From: Stercorarius parasiticus
Taxonomy: Eukaryota; Chordata; Aves; Charadriiformes; Stercorariidae
Direction of reading: 5' to 3'
DNA length: 64,000 nucleotides
Assembly: GCA_013396915.1 (NCBI GenBank)
Contig: VWZL01003416.1
Location: 449,722 to 513,721, forward strand
Part shown: piece after piece, positions 1 through 14,244 of the stretch
Layout: every line of letters starts with the position of its first letter
Numbering within the stretch: position 1 is the first letter of the stretch
Notes under the pieces: model-generated
The model's database searches: none
What the model was told of the DNA's origin: nothing
The model's input: only the letters and a program-made list of their open reading frames with translations
Position numbers and translations under genes: made by a program

Positions 1-1006
1 GTTTTCCAAATAGATTTTCTTTTCCTCCCCAAAGGCACAACGTGTATTCTTTTGGAAGCCTTATTTATCTGCAAAGCGACGGGGCTCAGCGCTGCTGCGA
101 GCGCTAGGCCATCATCTCTGACCTGGGTGTAAATCTTGGCCTTTCGGACCACCCTGCTGGAAGCGGCAGTGAGAGGTAAGCTACACGTTTCGTTTGTGTG
201 ATAGAGGCTTTCCAGAATTTGAGCTGAGAAATATACTTTTCCCTTTACGTTTCTCAATCGCCAACTCAAAGCCAAGCGTTATCAGGGTCAAGCATGTTCC
301 AGGTCACCAGGTTAATGATAGTAAGAAATGCCTTTTATCCCCCCGCCTCTCTCTTGCCAAAATGCCATGCCTGTTTCTCTTGAAATATGGCTGTGGTCAC
401 TAGAATTTAAGCGTCTCTTTACTCCAGGAGATGCTACTTGAGTTCACCCTGCCGGGAGATGACAGTGGGTTCTGCAAAGCCCTTGTTCGCTCTGGATCCT
501 ACTTGTCTTCACCAGGCTAAAGGAAACCTGGCTCTCTATTCCCACCCCTGCAGCCGAGATGCTCTCAAAGGCGGTGGTCAGCTCATTAGCGCTCATAGAA
601 GGGAGGATATTTTTGGAAAGTGAAGACTCGGTTGCAGGGCTGACCATCGGTGACCGACGGAAATCCGTGGAGGTGGGAATGAACCTGGGTCTTGCTGTCA
701 CCACAATACACCGCACATCTACCTTTGAACAAAAAGTTAGTTGCAATAATGAAATTCAACAACCGAAACAGAAGGTTTCATGGATAAAAATCATCTTGAT
801 CGGGATTTGCAGTGTAAAGTCTGTGCTTCGCTGAGTACTGATTTGATTACCTAAATCATGTACAATCATAGAGCAAATACCAGAAATTAATTCCTCCCCC
901 GAAGTATAGAAATGTGCAGGCTCATACACCAGACTCTCTCAAACTCTTTAAGTCAAACACTCACACACACACACACACACAAAGAGTACAGAGTGCTTAC
1001 TGTTAC
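1..1006 (-). other. SPATA16 intron, partial
   Basis: This is intronic sequence downstream of coding exon 5. I looked for the next SPATA16 exon (segment after Y-I-Y-T) on the minus strand and did not find it. Short open frames here are not supported by splice sites or homology. The only structured element is the CA/UG repeat at 962-981. Confidence 0.7.
962..981. repeat. (CA)10 microsatellite; (UG)10 in the SPATA16 transcript
   Basis: Ten perfect CA units on the plus strand. On the SPATA16 strand it is a UG repeat starting at intron position 26 after the coding exon 5 donor. UG repeats are binding sites for TDP-43 and CELF proteins and are known to influence nearby splice sites (for example CFTR exon 9). 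A role here is inference. Confidence 0.9.
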
Positions 1007-1154
1007 CTGTATATATGTGCCCCGTGTAATCGGGGTGCTTTTCGGCAAACACCTCCTTTATCTTGTCTTTTTTGTCAGCCTTGACTTCTGTCACAAATGG
1101 CGTGTACATAACCGAAAAAGATTCTTCTCTAGTGATGGCTTCTTCAATCATAGC
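1007..1154 (-). CDS. SPATA16: SPATA16 coding exon 5 (last one in the window)
   Basis: This 148-nt exon encodes residues 302-350 plus one base of residue 351 (phase 1). The acceptor is a T-rich tract ending TTTTTTTAG before GCTATG, and the donor is ATATACAG|GTAACAG. The peptide AMIEEAITREESFSVMYTPF, then VTEVKADKKDKIKEVF and HPDYTGHIYT, matches human SPATA16 closely. The next exon (human continues with D-L-Q-A-L-H) is not found in bases 1-1006, so the gene runs off the left edge. Two nearby sequence features may affect splicing: a (UG)10 tract 26 nt inside the following intron, and a poly-U run about 50 nt upstream of the acceptor. Confidence 0.95.
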
Positions 1155-4100
1155 CTAAAAAAGGCAAAGAAACGATACAGCTCATGTCGGTCAACGGCTA
1201 GTTTAAAAAAAAAAAAAAAAAAGAAAGAAAAATAATTACTTTCACAGATGATATTTCCCCTTTAATAATTGCACAGTCATGCAAAGATAACATATTTTGG
1301 TTTTGAATATTAATTAGAGGGGAATTTAAATTAGTTCCAGAAAACACTGCCTATCTATACTCAGAAAATCAATTTAATGGAGAAGGAACATTTGTAAACA
1401 GTTTTCAGTGCAGCGAGCCTATGTCTTCCATAAGGAGAGAAGTATTAGATAAATTATCTTTTAGATGAAAAGAAAAAGTGATTCCCTGCTCTCTGAAGGT
1501 CACATCTTTCATCCGAGGGTTTTTTTCAGTCCTTGGGAGCTGGTTAAACAATACTAAGCATTCATATTACCCCTTGGGTTGGCATGAATCAGACACCGTC
1601 TCTATACGGAATATTAGTCTTAAAATATTGCGTTTAAACACCATTTGCATTAAGAGTAAAATTCACTCCTGTGCGGAGGGCAACACGAAGCTTATGAACC
1701 TTGTCATCCCTTAAAAATGACTCAAGTGATGCATCGTGCCGGTCTCACGCGGAGAGGTGAATTTCACACTCGCTGGACCCCAATGAGCTGGTGCTGGAAC
1801 GGCCAGGAGGAGCTGCCGGCCTGGAAACGGCCTCGCGTGGCACTCTTATCGACCAGGGCCAGGGGGGTTTAGCCGCAGTTCCTCCTGGCGCGGGGTTTGG
1901 GTAAGACCAGGTTCAGCGCTGCTTTGGCTGCGTCTGTTGTTAACAAAGATTTTTGCCTTCCTGACGTGGACGATCCTTTCTGGAAACTGGGGGAAGTGCA
2001 AGGCTTCATTAATGTATCTTGGCAAGAGCGTAAACACGGTTAATAGTGACTATACCAACACAAGGTTAATAGAGGAGGTCAGAAAAGCACGAGAGGAAAA
2101 GATATATATTTTTTTAACAGGGTGTATGAATCTGCCAGATCACCTTATACACTGAAGTGATTCACAGAAAGTATCATTATGGGACTAGCTCGGTGTTTTA
2201 TTGACAAGCCCTCGCTTTTGTTCTCCAGTCTAGCCTCCACCTATGTAAAATTATCCAAGACATAGTGTGCCTCTGTGAGTCGTTTAGCTAACAACTGCTC
2301 CCACCAACCCCGAATGGAAGGCTGAGAGTGCCAATCAATTAAGTATCTATGTCCTTCTCCTTAATGGCTTTAGACAACGGGTCCTCTGATATGGTTTTAT
2401 GCCATTTTATTTCCATCCTGTTTGTTGGTGTGGAGAAATACCACAGAAATGCTATACTTGTTTCGAGCAGATATCGGGATAGGCTGCCATCCGTGCACCC
2501 TGAGTGCTCTTACAGTGAATGGTCTGCCTGGATGTCGAGGGTATCACTGGGGATTTGTTTATATTTTAGATTACTATATTTAGTCAGCTCATTATGCTGT
2601 ATTTACTGAAATGGAAGTAGTCTGGAGCGGGCAGTATTTAGCCCTGGAAAATTAACAATCTTGAGATGTGTGTAACAGTATCGTGGCCACCTGGGGCAAT
2701 AATAATGTCCTCCCCCATGCCCGTGAGGAGGAGTTCCAGCTTTCCACGGGGACAGCCGTGTTATCCATGGTTAATGCCACAGATCTGGAGGTATCAGACC
2801 AGAAAATAGCAAGTGTGTCCTCCTGCCAAGATCTCGGGGGCCTGTGAATGGATCTGTGCCCGTTCCTCCCTGCGGGAATACTTACCAGTCTGTGCTGACT
2901 TATAGAGAAGTGATTTTAGGATTTCATATTTCTACGCACTTTAATTATCTTGTCATTCAGGCCCCTTAGAGGATCAGTAGCAAAACAATGGTACCAACCC
3001 AGCTTTCCAAGGTACATTTTTCAAAAAGCAGAGGCCTACTTGTTCAAGTTTTACTGAATTTGATGTGTAAATATAGGCACAGAAGTAGGTCAGCCTTATT
3101 TTGTGTGAGCTGTCGGGTATTCTGCTGATTTTCTACATCTTGGGAGGCGTTTCCTAATCTGGATTAACATGAGCATATGAACGCGGTTTCCGGTGTATCC
3201 ATAAACTTCAGATTTAACATATATGGAGCATATGAGGCGGCAAGATGAAAACGTGAGAGGTTGGGCCAGACAAGTTCTGTATTCTGCCTGCAAAGTTCAC
3301 TTTCGGCTTTATCATCCTCAAGAACAGTTCGAAGTCACGCCTATAGTATCTCTGCATTGCCATGATCCCATGGCTACCCCTCACAGCATGCAAGAGGGCA
3401 ATAACGGTAAAATGTCAACCAACAGGGAAAAACATAGATCCGTAGTTTCTGGTCAGTACTGCTGCTGAAGGTATTATTATTACCCAAGAGCATTTTTTTT
3501 TTTTCCCCCAAGCTACTGACCCTGGACATAGATGCTATTTGTTTTATTATCCTCTCGGATTTTTACGGGGCAAAGTCTTTAAGGATATAAAACTTCAGCC
3601 CATAAAAACTTTGGAGGAGAAAACTTTATACAACGAAATCCCTAAGGATTTTTCTGCTTAAGCCTTTATGCACTGAAGTCCCTGCCCGTGGATGAATACC
3701 TGGCAACGTGTCCAGGAAATAGGGTTGCCTACAGGACACCATTTGTCGTGCTGCTACTCAAGATATAGTCACACTGTGGAGAGGATTGCAAGGGCTTCAG
3801 TGGAATTTCAAGACAGTCATCGCAGAGAGGACAGGACAACTATTTTTTCCCATTTGCATGAGTTTTGGTGTCTTTCCATCTGAAGGGTCTTCTCTGCAGT
3901 GTTCTCTCAGAGACATCAGGGAGGATGGTGCTGTTCTGGCCTCAGAGTGGAAGAAGCGTCAGAGTATGGAGGTAGCAGATAAACTGATAAAGATGACAGA
4001 GAAAGATGATTTTTTTTTTTTTTGCATATCTTGCAAGTGAGCTCTGCAGCAATAACTCATCACATGGTGCTACACTCCAGCCTTCAATTTCAGCAGAGTT

Positions 4101-7100
4101 AGAAAAAGTGAAGTCCTTGAGGTGACCTTAAACCGTAAGAAAGAGCTCCTCTAACAACGTAGAATAATGTAAGGACTATGATTGACATAAGTCCATTGAA
4201 TGTGGTGGTTTACCTCAGCGGTGGACAAACATCTATTGCTTCAGCGAAGATGCAAGAGCTCACTGAAGAAGAGACTGCAGAGTAATCTGATGATAAGGAA
4301 GATCTTTTTGTAGTTATGGGACTGACTCATGCTCTGCTGTGTCAGGAGGTTTATATCTCTGTTTTGGAAGTGTGGGGAATCAGAGAAAGTCTGCAGAGAA
4401 ACCATCTGGAGACAAAGTGTCTGAAAGAGTATTTATGTTGTCAGCACTTCTATTAAAATAGCAGTTAATTCTTTCACGAAACACAAGCGTTCACAAGGTT
4501 TGAGGGAAGTACATTGCTATCATAAGAACTAAAAAGCCAAAAGACTTTCCTAAACAGCAAACTCTGTTTTGATCAAGGGTTTAAACATATATTTGACCTA
4601 ATGCCACATACTCCTCTGCTCCGAGCACCTTGGCTCTGCAATATCCTTAAATTCTACCGTATCTAGCAATGTTGCATTTCACAGACCTTTTAATAAAACT
4701 TTTTAGCCTAAACAAGCTTATACTGTCCCTTCAGTATGCACTAAAATTCTGTTAAGAGCTCATAAAACGAATAGGTAGATGCACAAGAAACAAAGTTTTC
4801 CCGTGCCAACTTTTGATGGCAAATAATGTAACTACTTCGATATTTTTATGAAGCTCTTGCCATTTTGCCTGCTTAGAGCAGACATAGAAGAAGAAAAATG
4901 GCACTGTATCAGCAACAGTGACAGCAGTTTTCCCTGCTACAGTCCCTAACCTTAATCCTCTTTAACTACAGAAAGGTTTAATTTGGAAAATCCAATTATC
5001 TTGACATCTAGAATTAGCCAAAAATTTAGATATCTTTCTAGTGCCTTATCTCACAGCTGCAGTGCACACTCCGCCACTGTCTCATTTACAGTACAGCAGG
5101 AATGGATGCTTCTATTGATGATTTTTATTAATGCAGTGATATCAGTCAGGGTAAAGCCGTTAGCCTCTTCTACAAACTGCTCCCACTCTTAGGCTGGTAG
5201 CTGGAATTATGGGTGCACTGCGGTGCGACCTATGCGCTTTTCTCTATATCTTGCCAACCATAAAGAAGTATCTGGCAGCCCTGCTACTAAGTCTGCGGCT
5301 GTTGTGATACGAATATCTTCTCGCCAGCGTGATCTTCTTACATCATTTTTGTTTTATTTTTTTTTTTCTGCGGGGAAAAATAAGTAGACAGAATGCCGGA
5401 GCATATCCTTTTCTCAATATGTTTATGGTATGAATAAATCATGTACTATACAATAGAGGAGAACTTTCTGCTTATCTGCCATGTAATGCCTCCCCATTAA
5501 TGTAGGTCACATCAAATATCAGCTTATTTAGGTTCTTAAGTTATTAACGTATTTAAGTCTCTGCGAGTTATTTTGTATGCGGTCTGTTTTGAAAAGGGAT
5601 TTGCAGAGCGCCACAGCGATAGATCCGTGTGTTCTGCCGACTTCCGAAAGGCAGAGGCGGGCGTATTGCAGATGGGTTTACCTTAGGCTTCAAATATCTG
5701 TGTGATACTCCAATAAGTATCTCTTTATGTTTTGGAAGAAAAGAAATCCGTGCTTTATATCCTTCCAAAGAGATCACTACTCATTAAAGAAAACCCCCGG
5801 AATACACGGAGTATGGAAAAGGATGGAGGCTGCTCTTGAAACTCCCTCTTCATGATGCCGGCAGGTGGGAAAGGAGGGAATGAGCAGGAATGTGGAAATA
5901 CGGCTCCGGTTCAGGGAAGCTCTCTGCCCACAAGCCCGTCCTCCGGTCTCACAAACTCAGGTGCATGGAGAGTGCCGCGGGAGTCCTCAGCTCTTGTATC
6001 ACTTGCTGCCAACCAAGAATCTTACACTTTTGTCCCAGCACAGGGGTAAATGAGAAGGGTTTCAGTGTTTCTTTGCTATGGTGGAGCAACCCTGAGACCA
6101 ATGAAACAGAGGTTATCTTCGCTTTGCAAGGCCGATCCAGAGCATCGACAAAGTGAGCCGCTGTCACTGCTTGAATGACAGTTTGTTGCCATCGATATCT
6201 ACCGTGTGTGTGTCTACAAGGAGGTAGGTCTAGCTCCAGCCCTCCCTGCAGAGGTGGCTCCTGGCCTGGGCCACCTACCCCTGTCCCAGCTGGGGCCTCG
6301 TGACTCCCTGGAACGCTGTGATGCCAAGAGGGCCGGTCCAGCGGAGCGAGCCGAGCTCCCATGGACACTCAGTGTGACTGCCGTGGCCTTCGGCCACCCG
6401 GCTAGCTGCAGTGCAGACGCTTCCTCGGCCTTGTAACAGAGGCAGAGACAAATCCGCAATGGGGCAGTGAGGGAGAGGATGCAAACATCAGAGAACTGCC
6501 CCGTGAAGGGGCCAATTATCCTCTAAATGAAGGATTGGTCAGTAATTCGAAGTGAAGCTATTGGCCAAACCCACAGATTTTAACCAGTTTCGTTAATATT
6601 GCCCCTTTCTTAAGGATAACAGAGTTTTCACGGTGAGGAATACCCTCGTTCCAATACCGTCACTGCTCTGAGCAGCAGGACTGCCCTTCCAGCGCCGGGA
6701 GAAGCCTTTCACCAGCACAAGCCCTCGGTGGGTGTTGGGTCAGCTTCGCGCGGCTCCTGCTGTGTCAGGAATGGGTCACAGTTTAAACAGCATGGGGTTT
6801 TTTTTTTTTGTTGTGAAAAGGGATTATAAACTGTGCTCAGTTGAACAGGTTTGGTAGCCTGGGCTGGAAGAGACATCTTAACTCTGACAGGCAGAGCGAA
6901 GGGTTGAGCATCCCTGAGTGCTTTACTTGAATGTAGTCAGACGCACCGGTCGACATCTGGATGCTGCATCAGTCGGGTGATTCAGAGAAGTGCTTGACAG
7001 ACAGGGAGTGACCCTGGCAAGGAAAGGCTCCTGGGAGAAACATGGGATACTTGCTGTAGGGGCTTTTCAGGGCTTTTAGCCCAAAAAAGGGGAAAAAAGA

Positions 7101-10100
7101 AAAAGAAAAGGAAACTGAAATGCAGAAACCAACTGAAGGAGACGTCAGTCCTTCCTAGCACTGAGCTCAACAGCTTTTGGGAACTTGACTTAAATGTGAA
7201 GAGATGAATCAGCCAGCCAGAGATGGTGACTGATGTGGTTAGCCTGTAAAATGGACAGCACTGTTCAAAGGGGCAGCGAAAAATCATGCCTGAGTCATTG
7301 CGATAGCAAACTACTTTATGAGGCTGTATGGCGGCTAATTTAGTAGAAGACAAGTCGGCTGTACATAGAGATGTTTCTGAAAAGTGACTTTATCTCTCTT
7401 TTTGTGTGTGTGATGTCCTCTGTAGTTCTTCAAGAGCAGATGTGCAGATGGGAAGCCACATAACCAGTGATGATCCTGGGAACAGCACAAACCTCTGCCT
7501 GTACCTTCATCTCCCCGAAGAAAGGAAATGGTATACAAAGAAAGGGAAGACGATAATGAATGTGTAACTTCTTAAGGACCTTTGCAACTTGAGGGAACAA
7601 TAAGGGCCTGAGAAAAGCACAAAATGGCTGGTTTTCTACGCTGACTTCTCAGGTTTCCTTTGTAAATCTTAAGGCTGTGCTTCGCAATCCAGTAAAAGCC
7701 AGAATGAATTGAAAATTCTCCTTGGGAAACATGCACATTACTTTTGAGCTGCCCTGTAGGGTTTTTTAAATGGTCTGGAGCTTTGCTGGCCAGGTTGTTC
7801 CTGTTGAACATCTTTGAGACAAGATTTATGAGCCTCTGTTAACAGCTAAAACCCTAATTGGGTTGGTATTTTGCTTCATATTGGGATTTCAACAGCTACA
7901 GACTGCAGCAAGGTATGTGTTGCCTATTACGTTCAGCCAGTATTAAGTAAATCCATCTCTCCTGAAATTAGAGACAATTAATCCATCTGTTTTAATAATT
8001 GTGACATTTAAATTAATAACTTCTCTTAGCAAGTAAATATGATTCAAGCAACGGTTATTCTACCACGAATGATCTGGTACCAGAATAATAGAAGTAGGTA
8101 GAAAATATGTGGAGGTAGATATTATTAAAGAAGAAAGAATACAAGAAAAATGTTAAATTCCTTGGTTTTGTACATGTAGAATTGTTTCTGGAATGGAAAT
8201 ATCAGCAATAACAACAGCAATAAAAAGCTCCCAAAATCAGTATCAACATGATAGAAACTCTCCGTTATGTTATTTTATTTGCCTTCTCGATCCGGTTTTC
8301 AATTACTCCGTATTTTTGCCAGTGTACCTGACAGCAGAATGAAGCTGATTTTTGCAGCTGAGAGTTATGTCTTAGAAATAGCGTATTCCAAAGCCAGACA
8401 GGTCTGAATCCTTGAAATGGCATACATAGGAAGGGGCCCATTCTGCCCTGAGAAAATGTTAATAATTTTAATTTTAACAAGTTGCTTCAGCCACGATGCA
8501 ATGAGAACGTAGGAAACCCATGAACTGGTCAGAAGCTGCGCTGAGATCACCTGGATACCAGTGTCTTCAGAACGAACTGATCTTCCTGCTTATGGGCCAA
8601 AATCTTTTTTTTCTTCTACAGTGCGGGATGAGGAAAATCATTATATCCTAATTTTCCCCCAGAAGATGAAAAGCTCAGTGCTTCAAGGCGAGCGGTATCC
8701 TTCAAAATGGTCATAGATCCAGATAAAGGAGGATTATGAAGAGGGGTAAGAGAAACGTTTTGTCTTTTCTGACACGTGAAAATCCAATAATTAACACTGA
8801 AAGCAGCAACAGGCTCTGCAGACCTCTGAGACAATGTAGATTTACAGACATTCGGCACTAACGTCTGCCTGTACACACAGTAGTCATTGATCTCACTGGG
8901 ATTTCCCCCCAGATTTGATTGAAGAAGGGACTTTTCTGCAGTGAAGTGTGGCGCAGCATGATCTGCTAAAACAGCCGCAAGAACTAATGAGAAAGACATT
9001 TTCTCAGTGATATGATGGCCGGGCTGCCCAGAGAGGCTGCCTGTCGGCTCCTATCAGTCATTCCATTAGGAGGATTGCAAAACATCCCCGCTATTGCCAG
9101 CTTGGAAACCTCCCGCTCCGGAGCAGGACGCGGGTCAAGCTTGAGCACGCAAGACTGCTGACGGGCCTGGTCACCGGCTGGGACTGCGGAGGGGGTTTTG
9201 GCTACCAAGAGCTTTTTGTCTTTTAACTTTCTTGCCTTGGATTGTCACCCCGCAAGGTGTGAGATAGAGCTGAGCTCTAAAGGAGTTGACAGCTTCCGTC
9301 GCCGCACCGTGGGTGTTCAGCCACCTTGCAGGGCCGGGTTATCGTTTGCTTTATTGCGCGATGTGTGTATTGCTCTGCGCTCGCAACAGATCAGATTTTT
9401 GAAATGGAAGCCCCTGATGCTTGTAACAGCAATGAGAGAGCAAAACAAATGTCTGAATCCCCAAACCTCCACGTCAGCCACGGCACGCGCTGCTGGAGGC
9501 TTTCTCCGTGACGTTGAGTTTAGCTGACAGAAATATTCTCAGAAACGCAAGTTCGCGAGCTCCGTGTGCAGCAATCACAGAGCCAGGGTTTTCGACGTGC
9601 TAAGAGCAGCTCTGTGATGGCTGCAACCTTGGCCAGAACGCTGGGGTTGAACCGGAACTAAAGCTAAAAGCCCAGTTTGCACCGATGCAAATTAAAGGTC
9701 TCCATTTGAGCTGCGGCAAATAAACATAGGCTACGTTATGGAATTAAGGCTTTTAGTGCAGATGGCTATGGAAGCATACAGATATGAACCTACAAGCTTT
9801 GAAATGCCTTCCCAGGGTTCCGTTAGTTTCTGCAACCTGTGCGTTGCCGGTGCAATGGCACTTAGGGTAAGACTTTGGCTAGATGGGAATGACTTTGGAC
9901 GTAAGTGCATAATGGATGCACTCGAGCCTTTAGTATAAAATAGGCCGCATGGTTTTCACAATGGAATAATAAAAGCAATTAATTTTGTAGTGTGCCAATG
10001 AGTTCAGCCTGAGATGTTTATAAATTAGGCAATAAAGGCGCTTTATACTAAGATGTCTGTGCCAGATCTTGCTGAAATCAGGCTGTGACTTTCAAGGTAT

Positions 10101-13100
10101 TTGCAAAGCTCCTGTTTGACAACGTTGGGCATTTTTGACTTTGTAGTACGGGCGTGATGTATTTTTACTCATGGAATGAAACGTCCAGCTTATATTGCCA
10201 AGTTTTCAGCCAGTGGAAATAGTTAACAAAGGTGTGAGTAAAACCGGACAGTTTGGAGAGGGACTCTTCCTGTGGGATGAAATATCTCAAGTCTGTTGTT
10301 TGTTTTGCTATTACCAGCTGAGAAATTGCGTTACTGACAATAAATGCTGGGGAGCTTTCCTGACTATAGTAATAACTAAGTTTAAACTTTGTCCTGCTGC
10401 TACTACTCTGAAGATAACTACCATAATACATTTAATACCTTTCACATTATTATTTATTGTGATGAACTCCATTTAACTCATCTATTGTTAATCTGACAGC
10501 CGATACGCAAATCATCCAGCGCGTATTCTGTAGCGGGTTCTGAAAAAAAATCCCGTCCGTTTGATTATGTGTTAACTTGGAATGTGTATTTTCAATCCAT
10601 GGAATAAAATATTTGAACAGAGAAAAAGGCCCAACTTACTGAATAATATTATCCATTGCAAATTACTTTTTCACCCCTCATCAGCATTATACCTTTATCT
10701 CGGAGTGTAATGGAAGGCGGGTATTAATATTCAAAGCCAACACAGGGCATTAGATATTACATATCACTGTACAGAAGATCCAGAAATAGATGATTTACTT
10801 TAAAGGGGATAATCAAAGAAAGCTAATCAAAAAGCTAATCAAAAAGAATATTTAAAGTTGCCTTGATCATGATCCATAGGTACATACACAGGGAGAAGAT
10901 AACAAGTACCAAAGGATCTTTAAGCTTTCGGAGGTGAATGCATAATATAAATTGCTGGAAGTTTGGGCTGGACAAGTAAGATCCCAGTTTGTAAATTGGG
11001 GGAGAAAAAGGGGACAACCATGCAACAAATCATCTAGTAGGTGGGTTGTGGTAAATATTCTCTTATTAAACGGTTTAAATGGGGATTGAGTAATTTTCTC
11101 AAAACCCGTCTCTGCTTGCCTCTTTTGGCCCCGGCGCAGGAAGGTAAAGTTGCAATTCTGTGGTGTTTTTATGCAGCAAGTCAGATAATTCATCAATATG
11201 AGCCCTTCTTGCCTTAAAAATCTGACAGTACAAACCTTGCAGTGTGCCTAAGAGGAGGTACGGTCACATGGAACAGATTACTGCCCAAGAAGAGGAAATA
11301 CGTAAAAGTTAATAATGAGGAGGGGAACGGTTTGGGGATGTTTTAAGAAGAGTTTTGAAGAAAGAGAACTCCTGGCAGTTGATGTCAGGGATAGAAGAAG
11401 TTCAAAGGAAAGTATGAAACCAAAATCAGGAGAAGAAAACCAAAGGAGATACAAGATAAAGAGTGCTCTGAGCACGAGGAATAGATCAGAAGAGAAAAAA
11501 CGGTGATTTAGAAGTAGGATAAATAATAAAGAGCTTTGCAGATGTGAATTTAGGGCCCGAATTTTTTGCAGTAAAGACGTCAGCCGAAGGATTTGAGTGG
11601 TCTGTACAATGTTTTGAAGCCATGAAAGAAGCAGAAGACAGGCTGTGAGGAGGAAGTTTCCAGCAGTTAAAGGAATTACGAGAAGAAGAAACAAGAGTAG
11701 TCAATGACACACCGTAAGATTATATACATGACCCACTGATCAAAGCAAAGGGTGACATATCTAAGCTAAAAATCTTTCTTCACAGAAGTGAAAAACAAAC
11801 CTTCCTGTTCGCCATCTATTCCCTTCCTCCTCAGAAAATTTTGCTCACGGTTGTGAGCCAACGCTAGCGCGTTCTGGGGCAGAGGAGTAGTTAGCAAGAA
11901 AAGCGTGCATCAATAGCTGTTGCTTTGGTTACAAAGGCACATGAGCACGTATAGTCGTGACAAGTTATTTTCAGCTTTACACCGTGAAATAGAGGCAATA
12001 TTAATAAAAAAAAGATTATGTTATATCTGCTTGGTCTCTCTGTGGTGGAAAGTCCCAGTGCAGTGTCACATGCTACATCATCCTGCATAATTGCTGCTGT
12101 GTGCTCTAATGACATTGAAGTCAACCCTGATGCTGAGAGCGCAGAACTCATCAGCTCGGCGAGGAAAAGGTTCTTACTGGTGCTGGGGATATATCTTCAC
12201 GAGCAGCTTTTCTTAAGTGCTAGCTATTAACTTGAGTGGGAGCGGTACTGGGCACCCAGCTGCCTCTACTGCCTGTGTGTCAGCATATAGATACCGCTGA
12301 ATCCTTAGCCTAGCCCACGCTAAGGCATATGCACAAAAGGCACAAAATTGCAGAGCAATCTCTGTCTCCCAGTGAAAATCAAGCACGGTGGGGGATCAAA
12401 CAAATGGTGAGATCTCTACTGACATTTCAAAGCTGCTGCAGCCAAAGATGACAGCAGCTCAGGTTGAGGCGGAAGGCAGAGGAGGAGTGGGAATGGGGCA
12501 CAAACAGCATGGTGGTGCCTCTTGGTACCATGGGGGCCCAGGGGGGCCCACGCACGAACTCTCCATCAGCAAAAGAAACGAGCTGTGAGTTCCAGACTGA
12601 AGCGGAGATGAACCAGAGTCCTACCATGGCTGAAATAATTTTTATGATGATGACACTAATATTGTATGATGACATTAATGGCTGGAGGCAATTCAGTAGC
12701 CCCACTTCTGGTCTGGTTCATTCCCACCTTAGCCCAACCACAGCTTCTGATTTAGATCCTATGAAGAGGCACTGTGATGAATCTTGTCCTTCATGCCATA
12801 TTTCATCCCTCTTACATAGCAGGGCAGCCTGAACTGCTGGGGGAGAGGACAGCTATGACAGCTCCTCCTTTAAAGGTTTATTCTTTGAAGCTTCATGTCC
12901 ATGACATCAAGAAGGGAAGTCAATGGATATCAGTGTTAAAAGACAAAAAAAGACATTCCATTCGAAGAAATGACCCCTTCATAAAACCTGTTTGTGAACT
13001 CAAGATTTTAAACGAGTCTGACCCAGTGGGGAAAAAAATCAAACTGTTCTGTATAGAAGAAATTCTCTGCTGGAAAGCATATAAGAAAGTTCACAGGCAC

Positions 13101-14244
13101 TGCAAACACTAGCCCAGTGGGTAATTCTCTGAATGAGATGCACTTTGCACTCACAGCAGTACTGAAATTCAGCAGCTCCCAGGACTGAGATTTATTCCGT
13201 TTTACCTATGAGAATGCAACTAATAATAGTTATTAAAAAGAAGAATTTACCATGTGAGGGAAGGTAAAAGAGCAGACTCTGACTGCTATTACTCTGGCTT
13301 ACATCAGACATATTTTGTGCCACTTCACATAAAATACAGATGTCCTCACAGAATAAACCCAAAATAAATGCGATCAGAATCAGACTCTGAAATTTTATCA
13401 CAAGGGACGTATATTGTTCCTAGTATCATTAAATTCCTCGTATGGTCAAGGAGGACCTGAGGGCCGGGTCCACTCTGGGAGGCGGAAGGGTCTTCCACTG
13501 CCTGAGGCCCAAATGCTGCACTCCCTCTGAAATGCACTTTGGTTGCCCTGAAACCAGGGGGGGTGAAGGCTGGGACACCACCGGTAGTGATAAGCTCCAG
13601 CAGCCACAAGCCTCCTCTAGCAAAGGGTCTATTCACCTCCAAGTCTGTGCAAGAGCTCTCCTCAGAGCAGAAGGGGGTACCCTTAAACTTAAATTTGTGC
13701 TGATGCGGCTGAACAGCAATCTCAAATAAGTATCACTCAAGAGACGAGTCTCATTGAAGTCAATGGTCTAGTCCCCACAGAAGTAATCTCTGTAGGCTGG
13801 GGTCTTACCCAGCCATCCTTCACAGAGCACTTTAGGTTCCTCTGAGACCATTCGTTACCGTCATTTTTTTTCCTCCCCTTCCGGTTGAAGAGTTTGGAAA
13901 GGTGTCAGAGGATTAGTATCATGCAAATTGCAAAAGGAAAGTGTCGCTAAGGTAGGAAGACTTCACAAAAAAATAGCTTAGGGGACTATACAGTATCCAG
14001 AATTAAATTTTATAGCAGTCCATAAAATTGAAGTATGAGCCAAGGGTTAACAACCTTGAATTTTGCCCTTAAAATTAGTCCAAGAAAATCTACTTCATTA
14101 TAAATACGGTGGTACTGTACAGTGTCCTCTTGATTGATATGCCCAAGAGCTACCTTTGTCGGCAGTCTTTTAAGCAGTAATCCTTCATTTTGGTCTTAAT
14201 AGTGAGATGGGCACCTCCTTCCTCATTGGGCTATCAATTTTTAC
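1155..14244 (-). other. SPATA16 intron between coding exons 4 and 5
   Basis: This 13.1 kb stretch has canonical ends (GTAAAAA donor, TTTTTTTAG acceptor). There is a poly-A run at 1204-1221. A locally GC-rich stretch at about 5860-6450 with several overlapping open frames shows no recognisable protein. A short tandem duplication of AAAGCTAATCAA lies at about 10819-10842. Open frames of 120-140 codons in this intron (6368-5949 minus, 8999-8616 minus, 11694-11278 minus, 12464-12832 plus) are within chance expectation for this length and composition. I recognise no gene or young transposon. Confidence 0.6.

Noticed and set aside
5860..6450. GC-rich cluster of overlapping open frames on both strands (up to 139 codons)
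   Set aside because: No frame shows a recognisable domain, good start context or splice structure. Higher local GC explains the lack of stops. It lies inside a SPATA16 intron.
8616..8999. 127-codon minus-strand frame with a hydrophobic, signal-peptide-like start
   Set aside because: The length is within chance for 64 kb. There is no cysteine or domain pattern after the first 15 residues, and it has no support from flanking splice sites.
11278..11694. Leucine-rich 138-codon minus-strand frame that looks like membrane helices
   Set aside because: It is the reverse of a purine-rich stretch (AAG/GAA repeats read as Leu/Phe/Ser), so the apparent hydrophobicity is a composition effect.
12464..13112. 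Two overlapping plus-strand frames of 122 and 112 codons
   Set aside because: They are in different frames, show no homology I recognise, and lie in an intron. No splice or repeat evidence joins them.
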